Positions 10,185 to 22,500 of a DNA stretch of 64,000 nucleotides are shown here, piece after piece. The position numbers and the translations under genes were made by a program. Source of the stretch: Paguma larvata (Eukaryota > Chordata > Mammalia > Carnivora > Viverridae); contig CM057844.1 of assembly GCA_030068075.1 (NCBI GenBank), positions 13,376,001 to 13,440,000 of the forward strand, given 5' to 3'. Position 1 is the first letter of the stretch; each line of letters starts with the position of its first letter. The notes beneath the pieces were generated by a model. That model worked only from the letters and a program-made list of their open reading frames with translations, ran no database searches and was not told where the DNA came from.

Positions 10185-12765
10185 AACAGACCCATTTCCA
10201 ATAAACAAAACAAAAACAAAAACCCATCAAACTCGGGAAACTTCTTAACAACATCTAGTATCCACAACTTTTATCAGTTAGTATAGCACAAGTACAGAGG
10301 CATTAAATCTTGATAAGATTTAGTTTTAGGAATACCTGCTGACTTACTGCCTTGGGCTCCTCAAATTTTATAAGACCCCTAATATAAATATGTGTTTAAC
10401 CACCCCATTTACACCACTTCTTAGTCATCAGCAAACAATAGATCAGTGAAACCAATAAAGATGTTACTGCATGTTCCCTGTAAACTGGAATGGTGGATTT
10501 GGATGTATATATGATTCTTATCAGAAGCCAAGGTGGCCCACCCTTATCTCTTTGGCACTCATAGCTGCCACATTATCTGAAGGCCTCTGACTGTAATCAC
10601 CTACCTTTCTTGGCCTGAGAGCACTCTCTGGTATAAGGAGCACAATCAGGTCTATACATGCCAGAAGTACCAGGGAGTTAGCTGCCTCACATCAGGCACC
10701 ACTCAATGATTGACAAAAGTTGGAGGATAAATGTCCCATTTCCTCACCCCTTGGGTGGAACGATTCTGAGGTGTGCTCTGCAGATTCTCTCAGAGGTCCT
10801 CAGTGGAATTATTATTCCAATTGCTATAAGTGGTTAACGTCAGTAATGTACCTAAACTGCCTGCCTATTATTCTCTCTTACTTATTTAGTCCTCTGTCAA
10901 TGCTCCCTGGAATCACATAGTGCTCCCTGGAGTCACATCCTTAATACTCAAACCTTCATCTGAGGTTCTGCTTCTGGGGAATCCCAACCTAAGAAAAACT
11001 CACAACCTATTTATGAAGATAGGACAACAGATCTTGAAAGCAAACACCACAAGTAATTAAATGTTAGACTGTGACAGGGATTATCTTCCATGAAAGAAGA
11101 GGATAAATTAGGCTGAAGATGACAGATATATTTTGTACTTTGGGGAGGAAAAGAGATATTTTGCCAGACTCCAGAGGATATAGTGGTTTTCAACTGGATG
11201 TTAGAGCTGACAGGTATTAGGAGTCAGGAAAAGAGCATAGAGTGTTTCAGGGATTGAGTGGGGACAGGTTGTTTCAGAAACAAGTCTGATGAAAGTTGGC
11301 CCAGATACCTATTGGTACATAGAAGATACCATCATAAAGTGTGTTCTGTTATTTCCTGTATGGCCAACAAAAGATTTAGAATTTAGAAATAAATGATCCC
11401 TCTACTCCCACCCCACTGTGGCAAATCTCCAGGAATCACAATTTCTGTGTAGTGGATACTATTGTTGTACTCACCTGGGTCTGTATTACTGACTGGGGTA
11501 TTAATTTCCCAGCTATTGATGGTTACTAATTGGTCTACTGCCCTTTTCTCTGAAGTAGTACCCTTGGCTGAGTGAGAGTCTCCTTGGCCTGGGAGATTTC
11601 TCATTGCCCCTCACAATGACTTCCTGCAACAGATGATTGACATGGATTAAAAGGGAGTACAAAATGCTGGACACCCTAGCCTCTAGATAGTGCATCTCAT
11701 ATTCCTGGATTCCCATAGGATCAGGGTAAAATGGCTTACCCTGCTTCTCTGACCCCCTGCTCATTAAAGCCACGCCTTCAGTAAATCACATGCAACCAAA
11801 TCCCTTCTCAGGCTCTGATTAGGAACCTGATCCAAGATCCCACGTGTATGACAGGAGAAAGTCTTCTTCATAAGCCCACTGGGAAAGGCCTTGTGGATCA
11901 CTTAGTTCTTTTCAGACCCCTGTTGGCTCTCTACAGAAGATGAATGACTTTCCACCTTTTTGAAGCCACTACTTAGTCAGCTGCAGACTTTCTCATAATC
12001 TACTGTTAACCTAAGCAGAATGCACTGCCTAAAATGACCCCATCCATTCAAGGTCCAGCAGGCTACTGACTGATAAGGTGGACGTGACCTCTGGCAGAAA
12101 CAAATCTCCAATAATAGTAGCACAAAGACATCGGAACTGTTTTTTGGGCCAAACTACTCCACCCACACACAGTGGAAATAATGAGCAGGTGACTTTCTGA
12201 GATGCCTAAAAATGGATCCTGCAGGAAGGCTTGGAAGAAAAGAACCATAAAACTTTTATATACCAAATCTCAGGATCAATTTAAGGGAATGATGTGTGGG
12301 AGGCCCTTGTCCCAGGTCCTAAGTGCATTGCCTGAACCCTCCATCAAACTAAAAACAAAGCAAAACAAAGCACAGTCCCACTGTGCCTAATACTCCCCAG
12401 ATGACTTTAAATGAATACACACGGATTATTAGAACATGTTTTTCTTTCTTTCCTGTTTTTGTTTTTTTTTTTCTTTTAAAAGGGCATTTTTCAAACTCAT
12501 TGTGACATTATAGTGCCTTTTGTTACTATGTTGTATAATGGGGTGTCTCTCCTTCTGCCACTGTATGGTTTTGTTCAGTGAACAGAAATGTGCTTCAATA
12601 TTACCCTAAGTAGGCTAAAGCAGGAAGTTTATCTGTAGCTAAAGTATACATACATGGTTACTTACTGGATTTCTAATCAAAGAAGTGCAATAGTTTGGCT
12701 CCTTAAGCGTGAGAATGTATTTGAGACCCAAGCACCAAATAATAGGCCAGTTACACGTGAAACAT
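10185..12765. other. Unassigned; possible old LTR/ERV remnant
   Basis: No gene is identified. Parts of 10460-10990 have the feel of an old LTR, ending in a phrase like TTCTGCTTCTGGGGAATCCC before CCAACCTAAG. Minus-strand frames at 11383-11773 and 12063-12266 are longer than their surroundings but match nothing I can name. A T-rich tract lies at 12441-12476. I could not confirm a family, termini or target duplication. Confidence 0.3.
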
Positions 12766-12769
12766 TCAG

Positions 12770-13376
12770 AGAAGTATATTTTACAAAACAAGCCAACAAT
12801 TCAGCTCTCGGAATACATTATCAAAAGACCTATGTCAAAGCAGCATTGTTTGTAAGAGCCCCAAACTGGAAACTACACAAATGCTAATCAACATTAAACT
12901 GTTATATCTGCATACAACAGATTACCCTATGGATTGAAGAATGAACAGTGTCCACATGTATCTTACTGTCTTAATGAATTTCAAAACATAACGTTGATCA
13001 AAAAGAGACAGATACAAATAAACAGTAAAATAGGCACAAACTAATCTGTAAGTAAAATAGGCACAAACTAATCTGTAGTTTTACACTTCTGGATAGTGGT
13101 TTACCCTTGAGGGAATGGGAAATAGGAACTGGAAGGGAGCATTATGGGGTGGCACTTGGGCACCAATAATGTTCTGTTTATTATTTTAGGTGCTGGTTAC
13201 ATGGATGTGTTCATGTTGGAAAAAATCATCAAACTGTATAGGTGCAACTTTTACACCTCTATATGTGTTGTTCTTCACAAAAAAAGTATGTGTTGTCAAT
13301 TGAACTTAATGTTCTGTTATTTGGGTCATTTAGACTTCTCTTTCTTAAATATCAATAAAATGCCAAATGGTTAAAC
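12770..13376 (+). mobile_element. Old L1M 3' end, plus strand
   Basis: Landmarks of an ancient L1 3' end appear in order: GCCCCAAACTGGAAACTACAC, a block about a hundred bases on around AACGTTGATCAAAAAGAGAC, GGCACAAACTAATCTGT, GTGCTGGTTACATGGATGTG, and AATAAAATG near the end. It contains no usable ORF. A 27-base internal tandem duplication sits at 13024-13077. Confidence 0.85.
13024..13077. repeat. Perfect 27-bp tandem duplication
   Basis: The unit AGTAAAATAGGCACAAACTA plus ATCTGTA is present at 13024-13050 and again, without a mismatch, at 13051-13077. In other old L1 3' ends this stretch is normally single. The lack of divergence means the duplication is far younger than the L1 around it. 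Confidence 0.97.
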
Positions 13377-13584
13377 AAAAAATGAGTTAACTAGATTCCT
13401 GTTTTAGTTTACACTGGTGAACCAACATAAATGATTGATTCATACGATTCAGGGAAAAATAGAACAACAGAGTAATTGGGTGGGGGAAGGGAGCAAGGAT
13501 AATATTAATTTGTTAGGTATTTTTGAGTTATAAAGATATTATAAAAATTCTATTAAATTATAGGACCTTAAGTTGGAAGGAGAC

Positions 13585-13735
13585 TTGGAGAATAACTAAC
13601 ATAACCCACACATTTTACAGATAAGAAAACTGACCCCAAGAGGTTAAATAATAGACCCAAGGTCACATATGTGGTTAGCAGCAGCCCTCAGAGGAGGCCC
13701 AAGGTCCTTTTTCTCTGGACCACACAGCCTCGTTG
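13585..13735 (-). mobile_element. MIR-family SINE fragment
   Basis: It contains CATTTTACAGATAAGAAAACTG, then AAGAGGTTAAATAA, then CCCAAGGTCACATATGTGG, the order expected for a minus-strand MIR core. It is ancient and diverged. Confidence 0.65.
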
Positions 13736-13739
13736 TTTT

Positions 13740-15385
13740 CCAAACCTTCTAAGAAAGTTTGTGAATACATTTAAAATGTCTGTTTCACGGTTTTTAAAAA
13801 CTGACTCATTTACCCTCTATTGGTGCAACATATAGGATATGATCTGACTTAACACCCTGTGCTCCAGTCTCTCAACAGTCAACAACTCAGCACTGTACTG
13901 GCATTTCTGCTTCAACTTAATAGTTGATTTTAATTAACTCATGGTTTCTGTGCTCATTAAAACCCTTTATTTAGCTCACCTCAACAAGCTTAAAATCAAC
14001 AGATATTCTCAGCAACTAAGACAGTTGAGGTACTTAGGGATACTTTTCAAAAGCAGTGACATTTTCACAGTTCTTGAGGGAATCACAAAGTCCTGGAGGA
14101 AAATATGTCTCTGAAGTTTGCTACAGAGATTCATAACCTTAACTTCTTTCCTTTACTATCTGTAGAGAGTTTTAAGCACTGTGATCCTGTATCACCCTAG
14201 ACCTCCCAAGTTATTCTCTAGGGACAGGATCTGGGCATCTGAATACTTTTAAAAGCCCATGGGTGATTCTGGTGCAGATCATGGTTGGAAAAGGCTGCTC
14301 CATTGCTCCTCTATGGCAAAGCTCCCACCATTCTCTCTGTGATCATTCAAATATGTGAATATTTAACAAATGAAGCAGTAACTGGCAAATAGCTATCTCA
14401 ACCTTATCAAAGGTTCACTGATTACATAACCACAGGTTGGTATACTGTCTCCTTGATTGGCTACATGTAGCCAACAAACCAATTAGTTTTTTATGTATAA
14501 GTTCTGTACATTTCTTAACTATCCACTAAACTATACTCCTTTGAGAAGCTTACAGTAGCATCAGTAAGGATCATACACAAATTAAAAGGAAAGAAAAAAG
14601 CAGGATATGAGAATGCTCAAATTAACAGTAAGAGATTCAGCCAGGACACAGAGTCCAAAGTCAGAGTAGCCTGGGAAGGTCAGAGAAGGCTACATGAAAG
14701 TAATAAAAATGGATTGTCAAACTGAAACTCATCATATTTGAATTTTTGTTACAGAGAAATTTCTTCTTATATAAGTAAAATAGTGTTACCTTATATAACT
14801 AAATGAGTGTAACCATAATATAGAGTAATTTGAATTCTATATCTAAGAGATATAAAATACTGTCATTAGTCATCAATAATTATTGACTTCATTGGTTTGT
14901 TAATGAATTCATGTGTAATGAGTCCACTATACAGTAGTTTTAAATATAACTGAGATTTTTTTAAATGACTCTAAGAATTTTATATGTAGTGGAATGGCAG
15001 ATGAGTGAATAGATTCTGTAATATGGTGCCAAGATAAAATTCAAAAACACGGGTACAGATGTGCAGTGGAGAGATCTTGCCCCAGAGAGACCTGGTCATG
15101 TGAAGTAACTCCTAAGTTAAGTTTCAGGATAAGCAGGAAAAGGCAAAATAAAAACATAAAAATATTTTTAAAAAGGACAGGAAAAGGCAAAATAAAAATA
15201 ATATTTAAAAAATTTAAAAAAAGGAGAGGTGCCTACTTATGCATAGACACGAACATGATTGGAAAGATGCTATTGAGTTTACACATTGTCAGAAAGTTCA
15301 AAATGATATGAACGCAGGGCTCATGAATTCAGAAAACTCATCTCCTTAGCTCACACATTCCCATCTCATGTTATCTCTCATCTAC
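13740..15385. other. Mostly unassigned DNA
   Basis: Apart from the MER5-like fragment at 14190-14310 nothing is recognised. An A-rich block with the phrase ACAGGAAAAGGCAAAATAAA, repeated at about 15136-15152 and 15177-15200, is a small local duplication. The plus-strand frame at 15066-15311 is lysine-rich because of it and is unlikely to be a gene. Confidence 0.45.
14190..14310. mobile_element. MER5-like DNA transposon fragment
   Basis: It has GGGCATCTGAATACTTTTAA, then GTGATTCTGGTGCAGATCA and TTGGAAAAGGCTG, resembling the half-palindrome of MER5-type hAT nonautonomous elements. Strand is ambiguous because these elements are near-palindromic. Confidence 0.5.
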
Positions 15386-15389
15386 CCTG

Positions 15390-15505
15390 GACACATCTGT
15401 GTTTTATGAATTCCTTTTGGACAGGTACCATGTCTACCTGATTTGTAAATATATCCCATAGCTTACTGTGTGGATGATTCTCAATACATACTTCTGAATG
15501 GATTT
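15390..15505 (+). mobile_element. L2 3' end fragment
   Basis: A short stretch with the L2 3' order: a TTTGGACAGGTACCATGTCT block, an ATATCCCATAGCTTACTGTG block, and AATACATACTTCTGAATGGA at the end. Diverged. Confidence 0.5.
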
Positions 15506-18226
15506 TTTTTCCGGCTGCATTCTATTGTAATTGAGGAAACAGAGGTCCATGGAGATACAGTGGGCAGTCTAAAATCACATACAGTTTAGGGTCCAAATCA
15601 TATATTAAAACAATCTTGGGAGCCACTGCTATGTCTAACTCTACCACAACTCCCATCCAAATCCTGAATTGTAGGACTCTTTTCAGCTTTCTGTGAATGT
15701 ATCAAAAGAATATTGGGAATGGAAAATTTATTTGAATTTTGATTTCTTAAAGTAGGTACTGGCTATTGGCATTATTGAATTCACCATAGAGAATATGTCT
15801 AAACCAACAAATAACATGATTCAGGAATATTATAATAACTAAACCCATCTTTAAAAGTTGGCCACCGATGAAGAAGGAAGAAGGCAGGAAAGTAGGAGGA
15901 CCCTAGGCTCACTTTGGCCCACAAACACAGCTAGAGAACCATCAAATCATCCTAAATACCCCAGAAATCAATCCGACTAGCAGAACAAACTCCACAACTA
16001 AAGGTAAAGAAGAGGCCATATCACAGAAGGTAGGAAGTGCAGAAATGCAGTTTGGGAGAGAAATTGATCATGGCCACTGCAGTAGGGAGAGAGCCACAGT
16101 TGTGGATAATGACAAGAGACAAACTAAAACACAGGGGAGCTTACAGAAAAAACAAATCCCCATTGCAATTGGCTTGGAAAGTAAGAGGGCCTGAATTTCA
16201 TGAGTTATTGCATCCAGCAGGGCTTAAAGCCTGAAGTTTTTAACTATCACTGTGTTTGGTTCTGGGAGAGCAAAGAAGACACTAGGACAGCGCTTGGAAA
16301 GAAGGCAGGGTAAACAGCCCATGGACATACAGAATGGAAACAATGATCTTAAGAGCACCTAGGGCACACAGTGGGGTGTTAGTTGCTCACCTTAAAGCAT
16401 GTCAGAGAGGCAGTCTTCACAGAGAGACTCCTCCAGAAACAAAGGAAATGGAAGACACCATTTACCTCCTCTGCCCCTCAGCATAAGCACAGGGCCTGTG
16501 CTTACTGTGCACTGCAGGAACCAATGCAGCACCAACACTTACTACCTAACTTGCTTACCTCAAGCCCTGCTTCCCCAGTCCCCCATGCTCCAGAAGAACC
16601 ACCCTTCCCAGTCATGCTTGTTTCAGTCCCAGTGCAGCAGGCACCTTCTCCCAGAAGACCAGCTCAAGACCACATCGCCAGACCTGGAAGTTTTGTAAGG
16701 CCTCGGTTCTCGTGGCAGCGGTGGTGACGGGTCTCATTTCACAAGCAGACCACAGCCCATCTAGTTAAAATGTGCCACATTCATTCCAGGGACCAAACAT
16801 TCCCCAAAACAGGCAGAGAGCCTCTGAAGACAACTGCCCTGAAGGATAAAGTGGCCAGAATAAAACAGCAGAGCTCACACAGCACACGTTGGAGACACTC
16901 CCAGAAGTACTTGCTGGGGAACAACAGGCACCACACTCCAGTGCACTCAAGGACCTCTTATTCATAAAACCATTCCCCTCCAGAACAGGAGATGTAGCTG
17001 ATTTTCCCAACACACAGAAACAATCACAGAGAGTTAGACAAAATGAGCAGACAGAAGAATATGTCCTAAGTGAATAGGAGAAAGCCAAAGCCAGAGGTTT
17101 AAGTGAAACAGATATAAGTAACATGATGGAGAATTTACAGTATTGATCATAAGGATACTCATTAGACTTAAGAAAAGAATGGAGGACTTCAGTGAGACCA
17201 TTAACACAGAGGTAATAACACAGCAGAGAGAAAGGACTCAATAAATGAAATAGGAAAAACACATTTACTGGAGTAAACAGAAGACTGGATGAAGCAGAGG
17301 AATGAATTAATCACCTAGAAGCCAAAGTATTGAAAAGTAAGCAAGCTGAACAAAAAAGAGCAGAAGAGAAGTCAGCAACTCCATTAAACATAATAACATC
17401 CATGTTATAGGAGTCTCCGAAGAAGAAAAGGAGGCAGAGAATTTATTTGAGGAAATAATAGCTAAAACTTCCCTAATTTAGGGAAGGCAACAGCTATCCA
17501 AATCCACCAGTCACAGACAACCACCAACAAAATAAAAATTTTAAAAATTTTAAAAAAAGATCCACACCAAGACATACAGTAATTAAAATGACAAAAATAT
17601 AATGATAAAAAATATTAAAAGCAAAAGAAGACAGTTACATACAAAGGAAATTCCACAAGGCTATCAGCAGGTTTTTCAGCAGAAACCTTCTAAACCAGAA
17701 AGGAGTGGCATGATATATTCAAAGTGCTGAATGGGAAAAATCTGCAGCCAAGAATACTCTATCCTCTCAGAGTTAGAAGCAGAGATAGACAGTTTCCCAA
17801 ACAAAAACTAAAGGAATTTATGACCACTAAATCACCCCTGCAAGAAATATTAAAGGGGACTCTTTGAGTGGAAAGGAGAGACCAAAAATGACAGTATAAA
17901 GGTAGAAAACACAAAAGCAATAAAAATGAAGATTTCTATAAAATATTATTCAAGGAACTCATAAAATAAAAGGATGCTAAATATTAAACATGGGGAGGAG
18001 AGGAGTAAGGAATGGGTCAAAATTAAACTATTGTCAACTTAGCGTAGACTGCTATATGTGGAAGATGTTATATGTAAGCCTAATGTTAATCAAATCAAAA
18101 ACCATTAATAAATATGCAAAGAGAAAAAATCCAAATATATCACTAAAGAAAACCAGCAAACCATGAAAGACAGAAAGACAAAGATCAGAGAAAGTCTTCA
18201 GAAACAATCACAAAACGAGTAATAAA

Positions 18227-20090
18227 ATGGCAATAAATACATATCTATCGATAATTACGATGAATGTAAATGAACTAAACACTCCAATCAAAAGACACAG
18301 AGTGACAGAATGAATAAAACACAAGAGTCATCTCTATGCTACCTTCAAGAGACTCATTTTTAACCTAAAGACACATGCAGATTGACAGTGAGGGAGTGGA
18401 GAACAACTTACCATGCAAAAGGATGTGAAAAGAAAGCCAGAGTAGCAATATTTAGATTAGAAAAAAGAGACTTTAAAACAAATATTGTAACAGGAGCCAA
18501 ATAAGGATACTATATAATAATAAAGGGGACATTACAACAAGACAATATAACAATTATAAATATTTATGCACCCAATATGGAAACACCTAAATATATAAAA
18601 TAGTCAATAACATACACAAAGGAACTAATCAATAATGCAGTAATAGTAGGGGAATTAAACACCCTACTAACATCAATGGACAGATCATATAAACAGAAAA
18701 TCAACAAAGAAACAATGGCTTTGAATGACACACTGGACCAGATGGATTTAACAGATATATACAGAATATTCCATCCTAAAACAACAGAATACACATTCTT
18801 TTCAAGTGAACATGGAATATTCTCCAGGATAGATCATAGATTAGGCCACACACACACACACACGCACGCACGCACGCACGCAAACACACACCCACCCACA
18901 AAGCCTCAACAAATTCAAGATTAAGGTCATACCATGCATCTTTTCTGACCCAGTGCTATGAAACTAGAAGTCAAACACAAGAAAAAGTCTGGAAAGAAAA
19001 AAATACATGGAGTTTAAATGACATGCTACTAAAAATAATGAATGGGTCAACCAGGAAATCAAAGAAGAAAACTAGAAAGTACACGAAAACAAATGAAAAT
19101 GAAAATACAATGGTTCAGAACCTTTGGGATGCAGCAAAAGTGGGAGTAAATTAGAGCAAAACTGGTCTACCTCAAGAAGCGACAAAAATTTCAAGCAACC
19201 TAACTTTACCCCTAAAGGAGCGAGCAAACAAACCTAAAATGAGCAGAAGAAAGGAAATAAAAATTAGAGCAGATATAAATGACATAGAAATTAAATGAAT
19301 AGAACAGATCAATGAAACCAGGATCTGATTCTCTGAAAAAAAAATAATAAATTAAATTGATAAACCTCCACCCAGACTTACCAAGAAAAAAGAAAGGACC
19401 CAAATAAACAAAATCACAAATGATAGGGGAGAAGTAACACCCAGAAAAACAAACAATTATAAGAGAATATTATGAAAAACTATATGCCAACGAATTGGAC
19501 AACCTAGAAGAAATGGATAAATTCATAGAAACATATAACCTACCAAAACTGCAAGAGGAGGATATAAAGAATTGGAAGGAAGGGAAATCAGTAATCAAAG
19601 AATTCCAGCAAAAGTGAGGACCAGATGACTTCACAGATGATTTCTACCAAACATTTAAGAAGTGTTAATACCTATTCTTCTTGAACTATTCCAAAAAATA
19701 GAATAGGAAAGAGTATTCCCAAATTCATTCTATAAGGCCAGTATTATCCTAATAATAAAGAGAAAGATACCACAACCCCCCCCCAAAAAAAAAAACACTA
19801 CAGGCCAGTATCTCTGATGAACATACATGCAAAAATCCTCAACAAAATACTAACAAGCTGAATCCAATGATACATTAAAAAAAATCATTCATCTCAATCG
19901 AGTGGGATTTTTTTTCTGAGTTGCTAGGATGCTTCAGAATTTTCAAATCAGTCAACAATCATATCGATGAGAAAGGAGAAGAATCATATGATTATTTCAA
20001 CAGATTCATAAAAAGTGTTTGATAAAATACAGCATCCATTCATAATGAAAACCCTCTGCAAAGTAGGACTAGAAGAATGGACCTGAACAT
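18227..20090 (+). pseudogene. L1 ORF2 N-terminal half (endonuclease and partial RT), broken
   Basis: It starts at the ATG at 18227 and reads an apurinic-like endonuclease followed by the start of the RT. The first stop comes within about 30 codons, and an expanded CA/CGCA microsatellite at 18846-18898 disrupts the endonuclease region. RT text remains readable in pieces up to 20090. It is a dead retrotransposon frame. Confidence 0.85.
18846..18898. repeat. (CA)n(CGCA)n microsatellite inside L1 ORF2
   Basis: A CA run passes into five or so CGCA units and then CACCCACC. It replaces a short A/C-rich stretch of L1 ORF2, so it grew after the L1 inserted. Confidence 0.95.
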
Positions 20091-20835
20091 AACTAATACC
20101 CAGCCATTAATGATATACTTCTCTCAGATCCATGGTGTCCTGGAAGTAACACTTTTTTTCAAGTCTGCAAAAGAAGAAAGCTGACAGCAATCTTCCATTG
20201 GTGTTTAAAATTCTCAGTGTTGAACTTAGTTCCTTTTCTTCTCAGTTCTGAATCTGGTATGCATAGCTCTATTATTTACAATTGGCCCCTTCCCCGTAAG
20301 TAAAATATTTTAAAGTGGTTTACAACAAAGCTTTCCATTACTGTCCTTCTGCTGCCTCCACTAGTGTGGCCACACCCTGGTTACTAACACAAACCATGTG
20401 ACCAGGCACTGTGGGTGCTGGCCATGTTCAGGCTCTATCTAGACTGGGATTGCAAAAGTAGACCCTCAAACAGCTCTTCAGAGCAGAGGGATGTATAAAC
20501 AAAAGGACTTATCAAAAGTATATAAGGGACCAAAGGGACTTATCAAAGGTATAAACTAGGCACCAGTGTGCAAAGGGGTAATTAAAGCTTACCCAGAGTG
20601 GAGGAGATATGGGGACTTATTTACTTACTCTTTGAATATTTAATAGGATTTTAAGTAGAGTGCTCCAAATGCTCTGCAAATGTGTTTGGATTTTTTTCTA
20701 TATGCTGTGAGGAGCCACTAAAGATAAATAAGCAGCATTGTTTGGAGGAATAGCTCTGGCAGTAGGGACAACTGGTGAAGCCAGGAGAAAGGCAGAGTCA
20801 AGAGTTAAGGGTTTCTTTATGAGATCTACAGTCTT

Positions 20836-20935
20836 GGCAGCTGCATCACCTGGGATTTTGTTAGAAATACAGAATTTCAAGTTCCATCCCAGACTTACTA
20901 ACCTACAATCTCTTGCTTTAGTGAAATCTCTACTG
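20836..20935. mobile_element. MER5-like fragment
   Basis: The block GCATCACCTGGGATTTTGTT with AGAAATACAGAATTTCAAG and CCATCCCAGACTTACTAAC has the MER5 order. Short and diverged. Confidence 0.6.
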
Positions 20936-21689
20936 TAAGAAGCAGTACTCTATTTGACAATGTTGCATATGCCAAGCTTGGCAAGGCTGGATCTCAAAGA
21001 GCTGGGACTGGACCAAAGCTTTGAGTGAGGAGCAAACAAAACCTGAAGTTGATATACTGGTCAGGGATAAACTATGAAAGTGGAGGATTATTTAAAGATT
21101 CAAGGCTCCCAAGTGTGCATGAAATAGGAGAACTTGCTCAGAAATGAAAGAGTCGCAAAACTGAGTAGGCAGGACCAGGTTGTAGCTGGAGTTAGGGGAT
21201 CTGGACAGATTCCAAAAGGCAACTGATGGAGAAGAGAAACCTTCTATGGAACAACTATCAGGGAGGCTATGAGTGAGGGGTAGGTTCGGGTGGGAGTGGG
21301 AAGTGGGGGTTTACATGCATGGGTTGCCAAGTAGATCTAACTTGGGGAACTGAAAGCAGGAAATTTCAGACTCAAAATGGAGGAATGATGTAGAAGTTTG
21401 AGTGACAGATTTTATGTATGGAATGAGAAAGAGATGCTGAAGGTGACACTTATGTTTCCAACCTACCAGAATGTAGGAAGGTAATATCAACTACATATAA
21501 AGTTAAATACCTGAAACTCAGACAATTGTGTGTAACTGATGAATAAACTTCTAGGATATTTTGTTTAGTAAGGGCACACGATTTGCACTGGGTTAACATT
21601 ATGTGGGAATCTTTAAGAATGAGCAGAAATATCTAGTTCATTGAGCATTTTCTAATATGAAACGTGATTTCTCAAACCTTTAAGTACCC

Positions 21690-21830
21690 ATTATGAACTT
21701 CATAACAACCTCATAAAGTAGGGGTTCCAAAGATTTCACAGATGAGGAAACAGAGGAATAAAGGGTTATTTAAAGTAAAAAATTAGTGTGAAAACCAAGA
21801 TTTTGACCTGATTAGTGATGTCACACCCAC
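21690..21830 (-). mobile_element. MIR fragment, minus strand
   Basis: It has CATAACAACCTCATAAAGTA, CAGATGAGGAAACAGAGG and a decayed downstream half, matching a reverse-oriented MIR. Confidence 0.7.
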
Positions 21831-22334
21831 CGCCATTATCACTATTTTGGCTACACTCCTTCCCCACACACATTGGTCCTCTGGCCTGACCTACAGGGCA
21901 TTTGTAAGTTCCAATAGGTACCCAATTTTTACTATACCAAAAGTGTTAGACAATATTTTCGGTTCTTTGGAACAGAGTATATCTCTAAATTCCAAGAATT
22001 ATCTTTATGAATTAAAAAGCATTAAAGGGAAATATTTTTATAAATAACAAGCCTGCTTTACCTATTGGGATACAGCCAATTCTTGATGATCTGTGTTAAT
22101 TAGAGACAGTTTTAGCAGGGGCACCAAAATCCTCTAATACTCCACAAACTTGACTCCGATCCGCCAGGTGATTGATCTCTTACTACCCTTTAATTTAGAT
22201 CCCAGGCATTTTCAAAGGTAGCCTACATGAAAAAGGGAAAACATGAAATGATGTAAATATGCAAAGGTTAGTATAATTAAAATACTGAGTAAATACAAGG
22301 CATGTACTTGGAACCAGCTTTCTAGATCCACTTG

Positions 22335-22500
22335 CCAGCCATATATCTATAAGCTAATCACCTACTGTCTGTGCATCAGTTTCCCCATCTTTAAATTGGG
22401 GTCAGCGATAGTATGTATTTTCAAATATTGTTGGAGGGAATATAATGACATAATTCATGAGGAGCACATAGTAAATACAGAATTATACAATAATCATCAG
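22335..22500 (+). mobile_element. MIR fragment, plus strand
   Basis: It has CTGTCTGTGCATCAGTTTCC followed by CCATCTTTAAATTGGGGTCA and GAGCACATAGTAAATA, the forward MIR order. Confidence 0.7.

Larger units (their letters stand above)
15850..20090 (+). mobile_element. L1 with 5' region but missing its 3' half
   Basis: It begins with an L1 5'-UTR-like region (about 15850-17000), followed by an ORF1-type region with a coiled-coil-like Lys/Glu-rich part (about 17040-17900), an inter-ORF segment, and ORF2 from the ATG at 18227. The endonuclease start reads MAINTYLSIITMNVNELN, comparable to the TLNxNG motif of L1 ORF2. RT sequence continues to about 20090, past the palm DAEK region and a matching CCTCTGCAAAGTAGGACTAG, then ends without an ORF2 C-terminus, 3' UTR or poly(A). 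Stops and frameshifts are many. Loss of the 3' end cannot come from normal target-primed insertion, so a later deletion or rearrangement is implied. Confidence 0.9.

Noticed and set aside
11383..11773. Minus-strand frames possibly from an endogenous retrovirus
   Set aside because: No gag, pol or env motif could be recognised, and no LTR pair frames the region.
16383..17262. Several 60-165-codon frames on both strands
   Set aside because: They lie in the 5' UTR and ORF1 region of the L1 and match no host protein.
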